Assembly: GCA_023459095.1 (NCBI GenBank)
Contig: JAEWVQ010000191.1
Coordinates: forward strand, 1 to 11,205
DNA: 11,205 nucleotides
From: Pseudomonadota bacterium
GTDB lineage: Bacteria > Pseudomonadota > Gammaproteobacteria > Burkholderiales > Rhodocyclaceae
Reading direction: 5' to 3'
The notes under the pieces are model-generated. The model had not been told where the DNA came from, made no database searches, and was given only the letters and a program-made list of their open reading frames with translations. Position 1 is the stretch's first letter. Every line of letters begins with the position of its first letter. A program made the translations under genes and the position numbers. Shown here in pieces: positions 1-9,510 of the stretch.

Positions 1-53
1 ATTCCTGTCGGGGGACCAAGATAAAGTATCGAACAGCATCAAAAGCACCAATA

Positions 54-84
54 ACCCGCGTCGCTACAGGCTCCGCGGGTTTTT
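54..84 (+). terminator. Rho-independent terminator, rightward
   Basis: A 7-bp GC-rich stem pairs ACCCGCG (54-60) with CGCGGGT (74-80) around a 13-nt loop, and a run of T follows immediately (80-84). This is the classic intrinsic terminator layout for the plus strand, so a plus-strand gene probably ends left of it, outside or at the very edge of the window. Read on the minus strand the same hairpin is followed by TTATT, a poorer U tract, so it may also serve weakly as the end of the leftward operon whose last stop codon is at 110. Confidence 0.75.
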
Positions 85-109
85 CATGTGCACCTTTGGC
101 GGGGGACCG

Positions 110-910
110 TCATTCCAGCCCACTCAACAGGGTCCGCAGGTGCTCCACCGGAATTGCATAGCTGATGCCGGACGGGTCGCTGAGCACGGCCTCCTTCGTC
201 GATTTGACGAACACCATGTTGAGCACGCCCAGCACCGCGCCGGTGGCCGGATCGAACAGCGGGCTGCCGCTGTTGCCGGGATAGGCGGTGGCGTCGAGCT
301 GGTAGACGCGGAACACCTCGCCGCTCAGGCGCCGCACCAGGGCGGGATTGAGGTCGCGGGCGTTACCCTGCGGAATGCCGATGGGCGTGATCGCGGAGAT
401 GATGCCGCGGTGGGTGACCGGAATCACCCCCAGCGCATTGCCAATCGGAAAGCCGGTGAAGGCCACCGCCATGCCTTCGCGCACACCGCCGCCGTGGCCG
501 AGTTCGAGCGCCGGCAGGGCGGCACCGGCATCGTCCAGCCGCAGCACGGCCAGATCGCGGTTGCGATCGACGCCGGCGCGCGTCACCGGGCGCACCGCGC
601 CCATTTGTTCACTGCCGGGCACCGGCACGACCACGACCAGGGCCTCCATCTGCCCTGTGGCGATGTTTTCCGGCACCACGTGGGCGTTGGTCGCGATCAG
701 GCGCCCACTGCCCACGGCAAAGCCGGTGCCGAGAAAGCGGAATGCCGGGCTGCGCGTACGCTGATAGGTGCCGACCGCAACCACCGAGGGCTTGACGCGC
801 GGCAAGGTGTCGGCGAGATCGGCGCGCACCGGTGCGGCCGCGGCGAGCATCAGCACGCCGAAGGCGGCCGCAGCAAGCGCCTGGCTGCGGCTGGCGAAAC
901 GAAACGTCAT
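110..910 (-). CDS. Periplasmic trypsin-like serine protease without PDZ domain
   Basis: This 266-residue exported protease has a chymotrypsin/DegP-like fold (S1 family). A signal peptide covers residues 1-30 (basic start, hydrophobic Ala-rich core, cleavage likely after VRA). The catalytic triad is readable: His77 in TNAHVV, Asp119 in NRDLAVL and Ser214 in YPGNSGSPLFD. The chain ends soon after the protease domain, so the PDZ domains of DegP/DegS are absent. The ATG at 910-908 overlaps the stop of the upstream lytic transglycosylase as ATGA, which implies translational coupling; an AGGAAGAG ribosome site lies 8 bp ahead. The substrate is unknown. Its position at the end of an EPS/PEP-CTERM operon suggests envelope quality control or processing of an exported protein, which is inference. 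The general class is secure; the specific role is not. Confidence 0.9.
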   Translation of the reverse strand: MTFRFASRSQALAAAAFGVLMLAAAAPVRADLADTLPRVKPSVVAVGTYQRTRSPAFRFLGTGFAVGSGRLIATNAHVVPENIATGQMEALVVVVPVPGSEQMGAVRPVTRAGVDRNRDLAVLRLDDAGAALPALELGHGGGVREGMAVAFTGFPIGNALGVIPVTHRGIISAITPIGIPQGNARDLNPALVRRLSGEVFRVYQLDATAYPGNSGSPLFDPATGAVLGVLNMVFVKSTKEAVLSDPSGISYAIPVEHLRTLLSGLE

Positions 911-1833
911 CGACGGGACTCTTCCTCAACGGCGAGACGCAGGGCCGAGATCGCCGCGCTGGGCGATGCCGCACTGCTGTCGAAAGGATGGTGGGTGTTG
1001 CGCACGAAGGCCAGGATACGTTCGACGTACTGCCGTGTCTCGCGATACGGCGGCACGCCGCGATGGCGATCGACCGCGCCTTCGCCGGCATTGTAGCCGG
1101 CGACCGCGAGCGCGACGTCGCCCTGGAAATACGCCAGCAACCAGCGCAGATAGGCCAGTCCGCCCTTGATGTTGTCCTCGGGATCGAGCGGACGGCGGAC
1201 GTTGAAGCGTTGCGCGGTTTCGGGAATGAGCTGCATCACCCCGATGGCATTCTTCGGCGACAGTGCTGTTGCATCGAGGTTGGACTCGGCGAGGGCGACC
1301 GCCAACGCGAGCCGCGGCCGGATGCCGTACTGCGGCGCCAGCTCGACCAGCAGGCCGGCGATGCGCTTGCGCTCCCCCGACATGCGCGCGACCAACTCTT
1401 CGGCGGAGTGCTCCGCCACCTCTGCGCCCGGCGGAGGGTGTACGCAATCGGGCACCGCACCGGAATAATCGCCGGTATAGCGGGCGAGCCGCGCCGCATG
1501 CGCGTCGCCGAGATAAGCCGCCATCGCGAACAGCGTGCCGGCGTAGGCGTCGTTGCGCGCGACCCCGCGGCCGTTGGCGTACATCCAGCCCAGCGCGTGC
1601 ATGGCCTCGGGGTCGCCCAGGCGCACCGCCTCGCAGTACAGCGCCGCGGCCTGCAGCGGGTCGCGCGCCACGCCCTCGCCATGCTCATAGGCGAGCGCCT
1701 GCGCAGTCAGATTACGGGCGTGCAGGCCGACCGCGGGCACCTCCGCGGCCTGCACCTGTACCACCACCGCCAGCCCGAACGCCGCGCCGGCCCCCCGGAG
1801 CAGGCGCCCCAGCCCCACTGTTGCAGGGGACAT
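907..1833 (-). CDS. Lytic transglycosylase with N-terminal Sel1 repeats
   Basis: This 308-residue periplasmic enzyme is predicted to cleave the MurNAc-GlcNAc bond of peptidoglycan with formation of 1,6-anhydroMurNAc. Residues 1-30 look like a signal peptide (ending VQA|AEV or nearby) with no lipobox. Residues about 42-115 form two Sel1-like helical repeats (AYEHGEGVARD and GWMYANGRGVARN are the typical turns). The SLT family 1 domain spans about 160-280, with catalytic Glu183 in ALAESN, then AIGVMQLIPETA (196-207), AGYNAGEGAV (245-254) and PYRETRQYV (262-270). The start ATG at 1833 has GGGGAGGG ahead of it. It lies 46 bp downstream of tviB and is coupled by ATGA to the protease. Sel1 repeats usually bind partner proteins, so it may be tethered to an export complex (inference). 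The last 25 or so residues look disordered. Confidence 0.92.
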   Translation of the reverse strand: MSPATVGLGRLLRGAGAAFGLAVVVQVQAAEVPAVGLHARNLTAQALAYEHGEGVARDPLQAAALYCEAVRLGDPEAMHALGWMYANGRGVARNDAYAGTLFAMAAYLGDAHAARLARYTGDYSGAVPDCVHPPPGAEVAEHSAEELVARMSGERKRIAGLLVELAPQYGIRPRLALAVALAESNLDATALSPKNAIGVMQLIPETAQRFNVRRPLDPEDNIKGGLAYLRWLLAYFQGDVALAVAGYNAGEGAVDRHRGVPPYRETRQYVERILAFVRNTHHPFDSSAASPSAAISALRLAVEEESRR

Positions 1834-1879
1834 CGCCAGCCCTCCCCGGCCTTGCCTTCAGGCCATTCTTTTCATCCGT

Positions 1880-3160
<1,281 letters not shown>

Positions 3161-3215
3161 GTGTGACAGTTTCCCAGAAGCATATGAAGGATGGTTGGAT
3201 CGAGGTTCGGCGCGC

Positions 3216-6017
3216 TCACAGCGCCTCGAGCAGGGCCGAAACCTCCGCATGCGCGGGCGTTCCGGCCTGGATTTTGGGCAGCACGGCTTCGAGCTCCTTG
3301 CGCGCGTCTTCCTTGCGCCCGGCCTTGACGTGGGCGCGGGCAAGGTTGATGCGCAGCGCCGGCGCGTCGGGAGCGAGCGAGACGGCGCGGGTCAGATTGG
3401 CCATGCCCTTGTCGGCCTGACCATTTTCGATCTGCAGCATGCCGAGCGTATCGAGCACCGCGGCATTGTCCGGTGCGAGCGCGGCGGCACGCTCGGCATA
3501 CCCCAGCGCCTGCGGGTCGCGCACCTGCCCTGCGGTCCACGCGAGGTTGTTGAGGATCAGCGGATTGTCGGGGGCGATCTCGTTCATCACGCGGAACAGG
3601 CGCAGCGCCTCGTCGTAGCGCTTTTCGGCGAGCGCGCGCTCGGCGACGTAACCGCGCACGACGACGTCGCGGGATTGCTCGCGCATCCAGTCGGCGACCA
3701 GCTTGTCGGCCTCCGCCTTGCGCCCGACATTGGTCAGCGCGGAATGCAGACGGACGATGAGGTCGCCCGACTTGCCGTGCTCGAGCGCCTTGCGGTAAGC
3801 CCCCATGGCCTCTGCCCACTTGCCGGTGGCGCCGAGCAGATCGCCCTCCAGCGTGTAACCGGCCGGCGCCGTCGGGCGCTGCTGCTGCACGGTACGCGCG
3901 ATACGCAGCGCCTCGTCCGCACGTTTGCGGGCGGAGAGCAGCGCGATCAAGCGCTGCTGGGCTTCGAGGTAGGCCGGCTGGATCGCCAGTGCCTTGCGCA
4001 GCGCCTGCTCGGCGCCGGCATCGTCGCCCATGATGCGCAATACCTCCCCGAGCTGCACCTGCGGCACGGGCGATTGCGGCTGCAGGGCAGCGACCTTGTT
4101 CAGCGACGAGATCGCCTGCTGCCGCTCGCCGGCGGCGAGTTGCGCGCGCGCGAGCATCTGGAAGCCCTGCGCATCGTTCGGATGCGCGGCCACCACCTTC
4201 TGCGCCACCGCCAGGGCTTTCGCCGGCTCGCCAGTGCGCAGGTGGTGCTGGCTCAGCGCAAGCTGCGGTTGCAACGCGGCAGGCGCCGCGGTCGCAGCCC
4301 GCTCCAGGATGGCGAGCACCTCGGCAGCCGGGCTACCGCTGGCGCGCTGGAACTCGGCATAGGCGAGCAGCACGTCGGCGCTGCCCGGATGGGTCTTGGC
4401 CACCGCCTCGAAGCGCGCTCTGGCCGCCTCGGGGCGCTTGTCGGCGATGTCGAGGCGCGCCAGGTTGATCAGCGCGGCGACGAAATCGGGTTTGAGCTCC
4501 AGCGCCTTCTCGAACGCGGCCCGCGCCGCGGGAAAGTCGCGCTTGGCGAGCAGGATGCCGCCCTTGAGGTTGTAGACAACCGGATTGCCCGGCTGCTTGG
4601 CCTCCAACTCCTGCTGCGCGGCCAGCGCCTTGTCGAAGTCGCGGCGCTGCAGATGGGCCAGGATCAGCGCCAGATCGGCCTGGCCGGTACTGCCCTTCAT
4701 GTCGGAAGCCGCCTCGAGGTCGGCGAACGCCCGTTCGACATCGCCGCCGGCAAGGCGCGACACGCCGAGCCGGGTGCGCGCCATCGCGTCATCGGGCGCG
4801 CCGGCCACGGTGCGCGAGAAATAACTCTCCGCCTTCTCGAGATCGCCGTTGGCGAGATGAACCTGGCCGGCGAGCGCGAGCAGGCCGGCGTCGGCGTCGC
4901 CGCCTTCGAGCAGCGGCTGCAGGGTCTGCAAGGCGCGCGGCGCATCGCCCGAGGCGAGGTAGGTGCCGACCAGCAGACGGCGGGCAAACGGCTGCTGCGG
5001 CGCGCGTTGCACCACGCTCTCCAGATAGCTGCGGGCCTGCGCATGCTCGTTGAGCCGCACATAGATGGTGGCGGCGAGCAGTTGCGCGGGGAGGAAATCA
5101 GGCGCCTCCTTGAGGGTGTTCAGGACGCCGTCACGTGCTTCGGTGAGGCGCTCCTCGCGGAAATCGACGAAGGCCTGCAAATAGCGCGTCGAAGGATGCC
5201 GCGGCGCGGCCTTCTTCATCGCCTCCAGGCGCTGTGCCGCCTGCTCCGTGCGATTGTTCTGGAGCAGCAGCGAGACCAACGCGAAATGGTAGTTGACCAC
5301 GGCGGGACGGATCCGCACCGCCTCCTCCAGCGCTTGCAGGGCCTCATCGGTGCGCCCTTCGGCGAGCAGGGTGTCGGCGAGCAGCGCGTAGGCGCCATGC
5401 TGCTCGGGCTCGCGGGCGATCACGGCCTGCGCCTCCGCGCGCGCGCCGGCCGGGTCGCCGGAGAACAGCTTGGCACGCCCCAGCCCCATGCGCGCCTGGC
5501 CATCGTTGGCGTTGACCGCAAGCGCGGCTTCGTAGGTCTTGCGCGCCCCCGGCACGTCGGCCTTGGCGAGGCGGGCATCGCCGACCGCGGCGAGCAACTG
5601 CGCCTGGGCGGCAGAATCTGCCAGCGTGCGCTCGCCGAACTCCTTGAGCACGCGATCGAACTCGGCCGCGCGCACGAGTGCCTTGGCGAGAAAGGGCGCC
5701 AGTTCGTCGGCGTTGTAGCCGAACTGGGCCGCGCGCTCGAGTTCCTTCACCGCGCCGGGAATGTCACCCTGCTCAAGGTGGATCTTGCCGAGCAGGAAGC
5801 GGGCCTCGGCGAGGCTGCCGTCTTCCTGCAGCGCGTTCTTGAGTTGAATGGAGGCCGCATTGAGGTCGTTGCGGGCGATGTAATCCTTGGCCGACGACAG
5901 CATCTCGTCCGGCTTGGCGCTGCAGCCGGCGAGCAGGGCAAGGACGAGCGCAGCCGTGGCGACCCGCCGGGCGGATGCGGGCCGATGGGCAGTCGGGACG
6001 GAACAGGATGCGGACAC
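3216..6017 (-). CDS. prsT: PEP-CTERM system TPR-repeat lipoprotein PrsT
   Basis: This 933-residue lipoprotein is built almost wholly of TPR units. A basic N-terminus and hydrophobic stretch (about 20-31) end in the lipobox LLAGC, so Cys32 is the lipidation site; Ser follows it, which under the +2 rule favours the outer membrane. From about residue 40 to the end there are roughly two dozen 34-residue TPR units with the usual Gly/Ala/Pro spacing (for example FEKALELKPDFVAALINLA). Length and architecture fit TIGR02917, the TPR lipoprotein of exosortase/PEP-CTERM loci, thought to act as a scaffold in EPS or protein export. The frame is open far upstream within prsR, but GTG at 6017-6015, 2 bp after the prsR stop and 8 nt behind an AAGGAG, is the best start; no ATG fits the lipoprotein signal. 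A 55-bp gap separates it from tviB. Confidence 0.93.
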   Translation of the reverse strand: MSASCSVPTAHRPASARRVATAALVLALLAGCSAKPDEMLSSAKDYIARNDLNAASIQLKNALQEDGSLAEARFLLGKIHLEQGDIPGAVKELERAAQFGYNADELAPFLAKALVRAAEFDRVLKEFGERTLADSAAQAQLLAAVGDARLAKADVPGARKTYEAALAVNANDGQARMGLGRAKLFSGDPAGARAEAQAVIAREPEQHGAYALLADTLLAEGRTDEALQALEEAVRIRPAVVNYHFALVSLLLQNNRTEQAAQRLEAMKKAAPRHPSTRYLQAFVDFREERLTEARDGVLNTLKEAPDFLPAQLLAATIYVRLNEHAQARSYLESVVQRAPQQPFARRLLVGTYLASGDAPRALQTLQPLLEGGDADAGLLALAGQVHLANGDLEKAESYFSRTVAGAPDDAMARTRLGVSRLAGGDVERAFADLEAASDMKGSTGQADLALILAHLQRRDFDKALAAQQELEAKQPGNPVVYNLKGGILLAKRDFPAARAAFEKALELKPDFVAALINLARLDIADKRPEAARARFEAVAKTHPGSADVLLAYAEFQRASGSPAAEVLAILERAATAAPAALQPQLALSQHHLRTGEPAKALAVAQKVVAAHPNDAQGFQMLARAQLAAGERQQAISSLNKVAALQPQSPVPQVQLGEVLRIMGDDAGAEQALRKALAIQPAYLEAQQRLIALLSARKRADEALRIARTVQQQRPTAPAGYTLEGDLLGATGKWAEAMGAYRKALEHGKSGDLIVRLHSALTNVGRKAEADKLVADWMREQSRDVVVRGYVAERALAEKRYDEALRLFRVMNEIAPDNPLILNNLAWTAGQVRDPQALGYAERAAALAPDNAAVLDTLGMLQIENGQADKGMANLTRAVSLAPDAPALRINLARAHVKAGRKEDARKELEAVLPKIQAGTPAHAEVSALLEAL

Positions 6018-6019
6018 GA

Positions 6020-7378
6020 TCAATTCTCCTTCTTCAGGCCGAAACGTCCCATGAGGTCGTACAGCGACGGCCTGCTGATGCCGAGCACTTCCGCGGCCCG
6101 GGCAATGTTGTTGTTGGTACGCGCGAGCACGCGGACGACTGCGCGGCGCTCGGCCTCGTCGCGCACCTGGCGCAGGTTGAGGCGTTCGAGATCCTCTTCG
6201 ACCGCCTCGAGACCGAGGTCGTCCGCGCGGATGCGATTGCCGTCGGCCATGATCACCGCGCGCTTCAGGCAGTTCTCCAGTTCGCGCACGTTGCCGGGCC
6301 AGCCGTGGGCCTCGATCGCGGCCACCGCATCGTCGGCAAGCTGCATCGACCCGCGTCCGTTCTCCTTCGCGAAGCGCTGGACGAAGGCATGACCGAGCAA
6401 CACCGCATCGCCCTCGCGCTCGCGCAACGGGGGGATGTCGACAATGATCTCGGCCAGACGGTAGTACAGGTCCTCGCGGAACGCGCCGGCCTGGATCTGC
6501 GCCTTGAGATCGCGGTGCGTGGCGCACACGATGCGCACATCGACCGGAATCTCCTCGCGGCCGCCGATGCGTTCGATGACGCGCTCCTGCAGGAAGCGCA
6601 GCAGCTTGGCCTGCAAGGCCATGGGCAGATCGCCGATTTCGTCGAGAAACAAGGTGCCTTTGTGCGCAGTCTCGATCTTGCCCGGAGTCTGCTTGGCGGC
6701 GCCGGTGAATGCCCCCTTCTCGTAACCGAACAGCTCGCTCTCGAGCAGGTTCTCGGGAATCGCCGCGCAGTTGATCGCGACGAAGCGTTCGCGCGCGCGC
6801 GGCGACAGGTTGTGCAGCCCGCGGGCGAGAATCTCCTTGCCGGTCCCGCTCTCGCCGAACAGGGCCACGGTGACCGCCGCCGACGCCACGCGCTCGATGG
6901 TGCGACACACCTTGAGCATCACCGGATCGCGCGTCAGCAGCCCACCCAGCCCGGCTGGCTGGAGGTATCTCAGCCTGCTGTTCTCGGCCTGCAGGTCATG
7001 CAGGCGGAAGGCGCGCTCTATGGTCAGCGCCAGCAGCTCGGGCTCGAACGGTTTGGCGAAGAAATCATAGGCGCCGAGCCCAACCGCGCGCACCGCGTTG
7101 TCGCGATCGTGCTGCCCGGTGAGGACGATGATCTTGGTCTCGGGCACCAGAGCGAGCATTTCGCGCAGCAACCGGAAGCCTTCGGTGACGTCGTCCGGCG
7201 CGGGCGGCAAGCCCAGGTCCATGGTCACCACCGCGGGCTCGTGGCGCCGCAGTTGCGCAATCGCACTGTCCCGGCTGTCTGCGGTGACCACCTCGAAACC
7301 ATCGAACGCCCAGCGCATCTGCTTCTGCAGCGCCGGATCGTCCTCCACGATGAGTAAGGTTCGCTGCTTCTCAGCCAT
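6020..7378 (-). CDS. prsR: PEP-CTERM-box sigma-54 response regulator PrsR
   Basis: This 452-residue NtrC-type activator pairs with PrsK. The receiver domain (about 6-120) has the acidic pair Asp13/Asp14, phospho-acceptor Asp54 in VTMDLGLP, Thr87 and Lys109. The AAA+ sigma-54 interaction domain (about 145-385) carries Walker A GESGTGKE (175-182), the sigma-54 contact loop GAFTGA (222-227), Walker B GTLFLDEIGD (241-250) and FREDLYYRL (300-308). The C-terminal Fis-type helix-turn-helix is at about 422-448 (NNNIARAAEVLGISRPSLYDL). All residues needed for an active regulator are present. It fits TIGR02915, which accompanies XrtA/PEP-CTERM loci; related regulators act with RpoN on PEP-CTERM genes. 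The ATG at 7378 overlaps the end of prsK by 8 bp and the stop lies 2 bp before prsT. Confidence 0.96.
   Translation of the reverse strand: MAEKQRTLLIVEDDPALQKQMRWAFDGFEVVTADSRDSAIAQLRRHEPAVVTMDLGLPPAPDDVTEGFRLLREMLALVPETKIIVLTGQHDRDNAVRAVGLGAYDFFAKPFEPELLALTIERAFRLHDLQAENSRLRYLQPAGLGGLLTRDPVMLKVCRTIERVASAAVTVALFGESGTGKEILARGLHNLSPRARERFVAINCAAIPENLLESELFGYEKGAFTGAAKQTPGKIETAHKGTLFLDEIGDLPMALQAKLLRFLQERVIERIGGREEIPVDVRIVCATHRDLKAQIQAGAFREDLYYRLAEIIVDIPPLREREGDAVLLGHAFVQRFAKENGRGSMQLADDAVAAIEAHGWPGNVRELENCLKRAVIMADGNRIRADDLGLEAVEEDLERLNLRQVRDEAERRAVVRVLARTNNNIARAAEVLGISRPSLYDLMGRFGLKKEN
6026..6031 (-). promoter_or_regulatory. Ribosome binding site fixing the GTG start of prsT
   Basis: AAGGAG on the minus strand lies inside the last codons of prsR, 8 nt ahead of GTG 6017-6015. 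The TTG nearer to it (2 nt away) is too close to be used. The site makes the GTG the likely start and suggests that prsT translation is linked to termination of prsR. Confidence 0.7.
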
Positions 7379-9443
7379 GCTCGCTGGTCACTCCCTGCTC
7401 TGGCAGCGCGGTACCGCGCCGAATCGCCGGCAGTTCGATCGTTACCGTGGTGCCGACACCGATGGCGCTTTCATAGCGGATGTCGCCGCCGAGTTCCGTC
7501 AGGTACTGCCTGGCTTCGAACACCCCCAGCCCCATGCCGCTCGCCTTGGTGGTCTGGAAGGGTCTGGACAGCCGCTCGCGCAGAAACTCCGGCGACATGC
7601 CCCGCCCGCTGTCCTCGACGACGACGGTCAGCCTCCCCGGCCGGGGCTCATGGATGCGCACGGACACCTTACCATCGTCGTTGGTGGCATCCAGGGCATT
7701 TTGCACGATGTGCCCAAGCACCCGCTCCAGCCGCTCGGGGTGAGCCAGCACATGCGCGCCCTCCACCACCTCCGCGACCACGTCGACGGCCGGGCGCTGC
7801 AGGCGCTTGGCCTGGCGCACGCGCTCGGCGAGGGCGACGAGCTCGACCGCGCGCGGCGGATCGATCGAGCTCTTCTCCTGCAATTGCGCCATCAGGCCGC
7901 GCATGCGCGCTTCGACATGGGCCACGGTTTCCAGCATGTCAGCCTGAAACTCGGGATTGTGGCGGTGGCGCTCGGCGTTCTTGAGCATCAACGAGAGCTG
8001 CGCCACCAGATTTTTCAGATCGTGCACAACGAAGGCCGACATGCGGTTGAACGACTCGAACTTGCGCGCCTCGAGCAAGGCCTCGGTCGCCTGCATGCGC
8101 TCGAGATAACTCGCCGCCTGACGTTGCGCGGTCCTCAACAAATCCAGCACTTCCCAGTCGATCTCGAACCGGGCCCGCGGTGTGCGCAGGATGACGAAGC
8201 CGATCATGCTGCCCCCGGTCTTCAACGGCACTACCAGCCAGGCCTCGCGCAGGGACGACAGCCACTCCGGTAGCCGCAGCCCTTCGTAGGACTTGGGACG
8301 GCCACGGAACTCCTCGAGGTTGAGAATCCAGTCCCGCTCGTCGAGAAAGCGGATCAGACTCGAGTCCGCCCCTTCGATCGCCGCGACCTCCGGATGATTG
8401 AGGCGCGAATGCATCGCGTATCCGCCCGCGGCATTGCGCAGCCAGAGACCGCCGCCCGGGCTTTCGACCAGATCCGACAAGGCCTTGATCACCGACTGCC
8501 CGAGATCGAGACGCCCGTCCGCCGACGACAGCGCCTGGGTAAAGCGCAGCCACTCGGTACGGTAGTCGTAGCGGTACGGGAACAAGTGCTTGTTCACCAG
8601 CACGCGCAGGCGCGCCCGCTGGGCACCGGAAAACGCCACCACGCCGAGGAGCACCAGGCCGGCAAACAGCAAGGTCGCCTGCAGCGCCCTCCCCCAGTCG
8701 CCACCGAAGTAGCGCACGTAGTACCCGGCCCCCGCGATCACCAGCAGATACAGGCCAGTGGCCGCCAGTGCGGTGGAGTGGAAAGCGACCTCGCGAGACA
8801 GCGACATGCGCAGCGTCCATGCCGGATTGCGTGCGCCGGACACCGCAATGAGCGGAATCAACAAGGCATGGGCAAGCCCCCGGACCGACCAGACGTCGGC
8901 ATCGAGGCGACCGAACAGAAATCCGTCGGCGAACAGGTAGAGTTCGAAGACATAGCCGGCACCGAGGGCCAGACAGAGCGGCTTGAGCGCCCAGCGCGAT
9001 GCCGACGGAACGCCGCGGTACAACTGCTCGACCAGGACCAACCCGAGCACCGCGGCCGCCAGCCAGAACACCATGCCGCCCTCGCGTTGCCCGAAGGCAA
9101 GCCAACCCATGCCTTCGAGCAACTGCCCCACCACCACGAACGCGACCCCGAGTTGCGCCCAGCGGGTGCGCACGCCGAGCATGGGACGCAGCAGGACGAT
9201 CAGAAAGCCGAACCAAGCGGCAGCGCGGACCACATCGAGCAGTACGCACATCTGCCCCAACCAGGCCGTTCCCTGAGCCGCATGCAGAGCGCACGCCGAC
9301 GACCAGAATGCCGAGGCAAGGACCGTCGCAAGCAGCGCACCACCTGCCAGCCCGCCACGCCATGCCATGAACAGATATAGGCCGAAACCCAGATAGGCGA
9401 CAGCCGCAGCCCCATAGCCCCAAGTGGCGACAACGTTGACCAA
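7371..9443 (-). CDS. prsK: XrtA/PEP-CTERM system membrane histidine kinase PrsK
   Basis: This 690-residue inner-membrane sensor kinase is the partner of PrsR. The first 275 or so residues hold about eight hydrophobic segments (near 10-28, 34-52, 66-86, 96-116, 123-140, 155-173, 188-203, 225-275), an unusually large membrane sensor. A GAF-like region follows at about 310-445, then a coiled linker. The kinase core has the H-box His474 in FVVHDLKN, N-box Asn582 in VQNALDA, G1 box EDSGRGM (610-616) and G2 box GMGLG (636-640), so it should be catalytically active. It fits TIGR02916. The start is TTG at 9443-9441: no ATG precedes the first membrane segment, the next Met is residue 26 within it, and GGGAGAGG lies just ahead. 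The signal it senses is unknown. The stop overlaps the prsR start by 8 bp. Confidence 0.95.
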   Translation of the reverse strand: MVNVVATWGYGAAAVAYLGFGLYLFMAWRGGLAGGALLATVLASAFWSSACALHAAQGTAWLGQMCVLLDVVRAAAWFGFLIVLLRPMLGVRTRWAQLGVAFVVVGQLLEGMGWLAFGQREGGMVFWLAAAVLGLVLVEQLYRGVPSASRWALKPLCLALGAGYVFELYLFADGFLFGRLDADVWSVRGLAHALLIPLIAVSGARNPAWTLRMSLSREVAFHSTALAATGLYLLVIAGAGYYVRYFGGDWGRALQATLLFAGLVLLGVVAFSGAQRARLRVLVNKHLFPYRYDYRTEWLRFTQALSSADGRLDLGQSVIKALSDLVESPGGGLWLRNAAGGYAMHSRLNHPEVAAIEGADSSLIRFLDERDWILNLEEFRGRPKSYEGLRLPEWLSSLREAWLVVPLKTGGSMIGFVILRTPRARFEIDWEVLDLLRTAQRQAASYLERMQATEALLEARKFESFNRMSAFVVHDLKNLVAQLSLMLKNAERHRHNPEFQADMLETVAHVEARMRGLMAQLQEKSSIDPPRAVELVALAERVRQAKRLQRPAVDVVAEVVEGAHVLAHPERLERVLGHIVQNALDATNDDGKVSVRIHEPRPGRLTVVVEDSGRGMSPEFLRERLSRPFQTTKASGMGLGVFEARQYLTELGGDIRYESAIGVGTTVTIELPAIRRGTALPEQGVTSEHG

Positions 9444-9446
9444 TCG

Positions 9447-9454
9447 CCTCTCCC
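9447..9454 (-). promoter_or_regulatory. Ribosome binding site supporting the TTG start of prsK
   Basis: GGGAGAGG on the minus strand places its GGAG core 6 nt ahead of the TTG at 9443-9441. Because no ATG is available before the first membrane helix, this site decides the start. Confidence 0.6.
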
Positions 9455-9510
9455 GCCCCAGATCCGGTGAGCCGGTCCCGATGCGCCGCGAGCGCAGCGG
9501 GGCCGGCCGC

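Noticed and set aside
1..18. Possible tRNA 3' end (ATTCCTGTC then GGGGGACCA)
   Set aside because: If the conserved C61 is placed at either C of ATTCC, the acceptor and discriminator lengths do not bring CCA to the right position, and no bacterial tRNA I know has the required CCCCCGA 5' end.
1..24. Possible C-terminus of a rightward gene (IPVGGPR then TAA)
   Set aside because: Only seven codons with atypical, A/T-ending codon use; a terminator 30 bp further on makes it possible but this is too little to call.
1848..1864. Small inverted repeat GGCCT/AGGCC between tviB and the transglycosylase
   Set aside because: A 5-bp stem with no T run on either strand; not a credible terminator.
3161..3343. 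A 61-codon N-terminal extension of the dehydrogenase
   Set aside because: It overlaps the end of prsT, and the family begins directly with the Rossmann strand at MTTIAVIGLG.
6018..6908. Extension of the prsT frame by 297 codons to a start at 6908
   Set aside because: It overlaps the prsR AAA+ domain, is Arg/Pro-rich, and would bury the lipoprotein signal in the middle of the protein.
8394..9380. Long plus-strand open frames opposite prsK, and similar ones opposite the protease, transglycosylase and prsR genes
   Set aside because: Composition is that of antisense shadows of high-GC genes; the minus-strand readings carry full sets of family motifs.
9444..9510. GC-rich palindromic bits between the sugar transferase and prsK
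   Set aside because: Stems are about 4 bp (CCGC/GCGG) with no T tract; no terminator or promoter can be supported.
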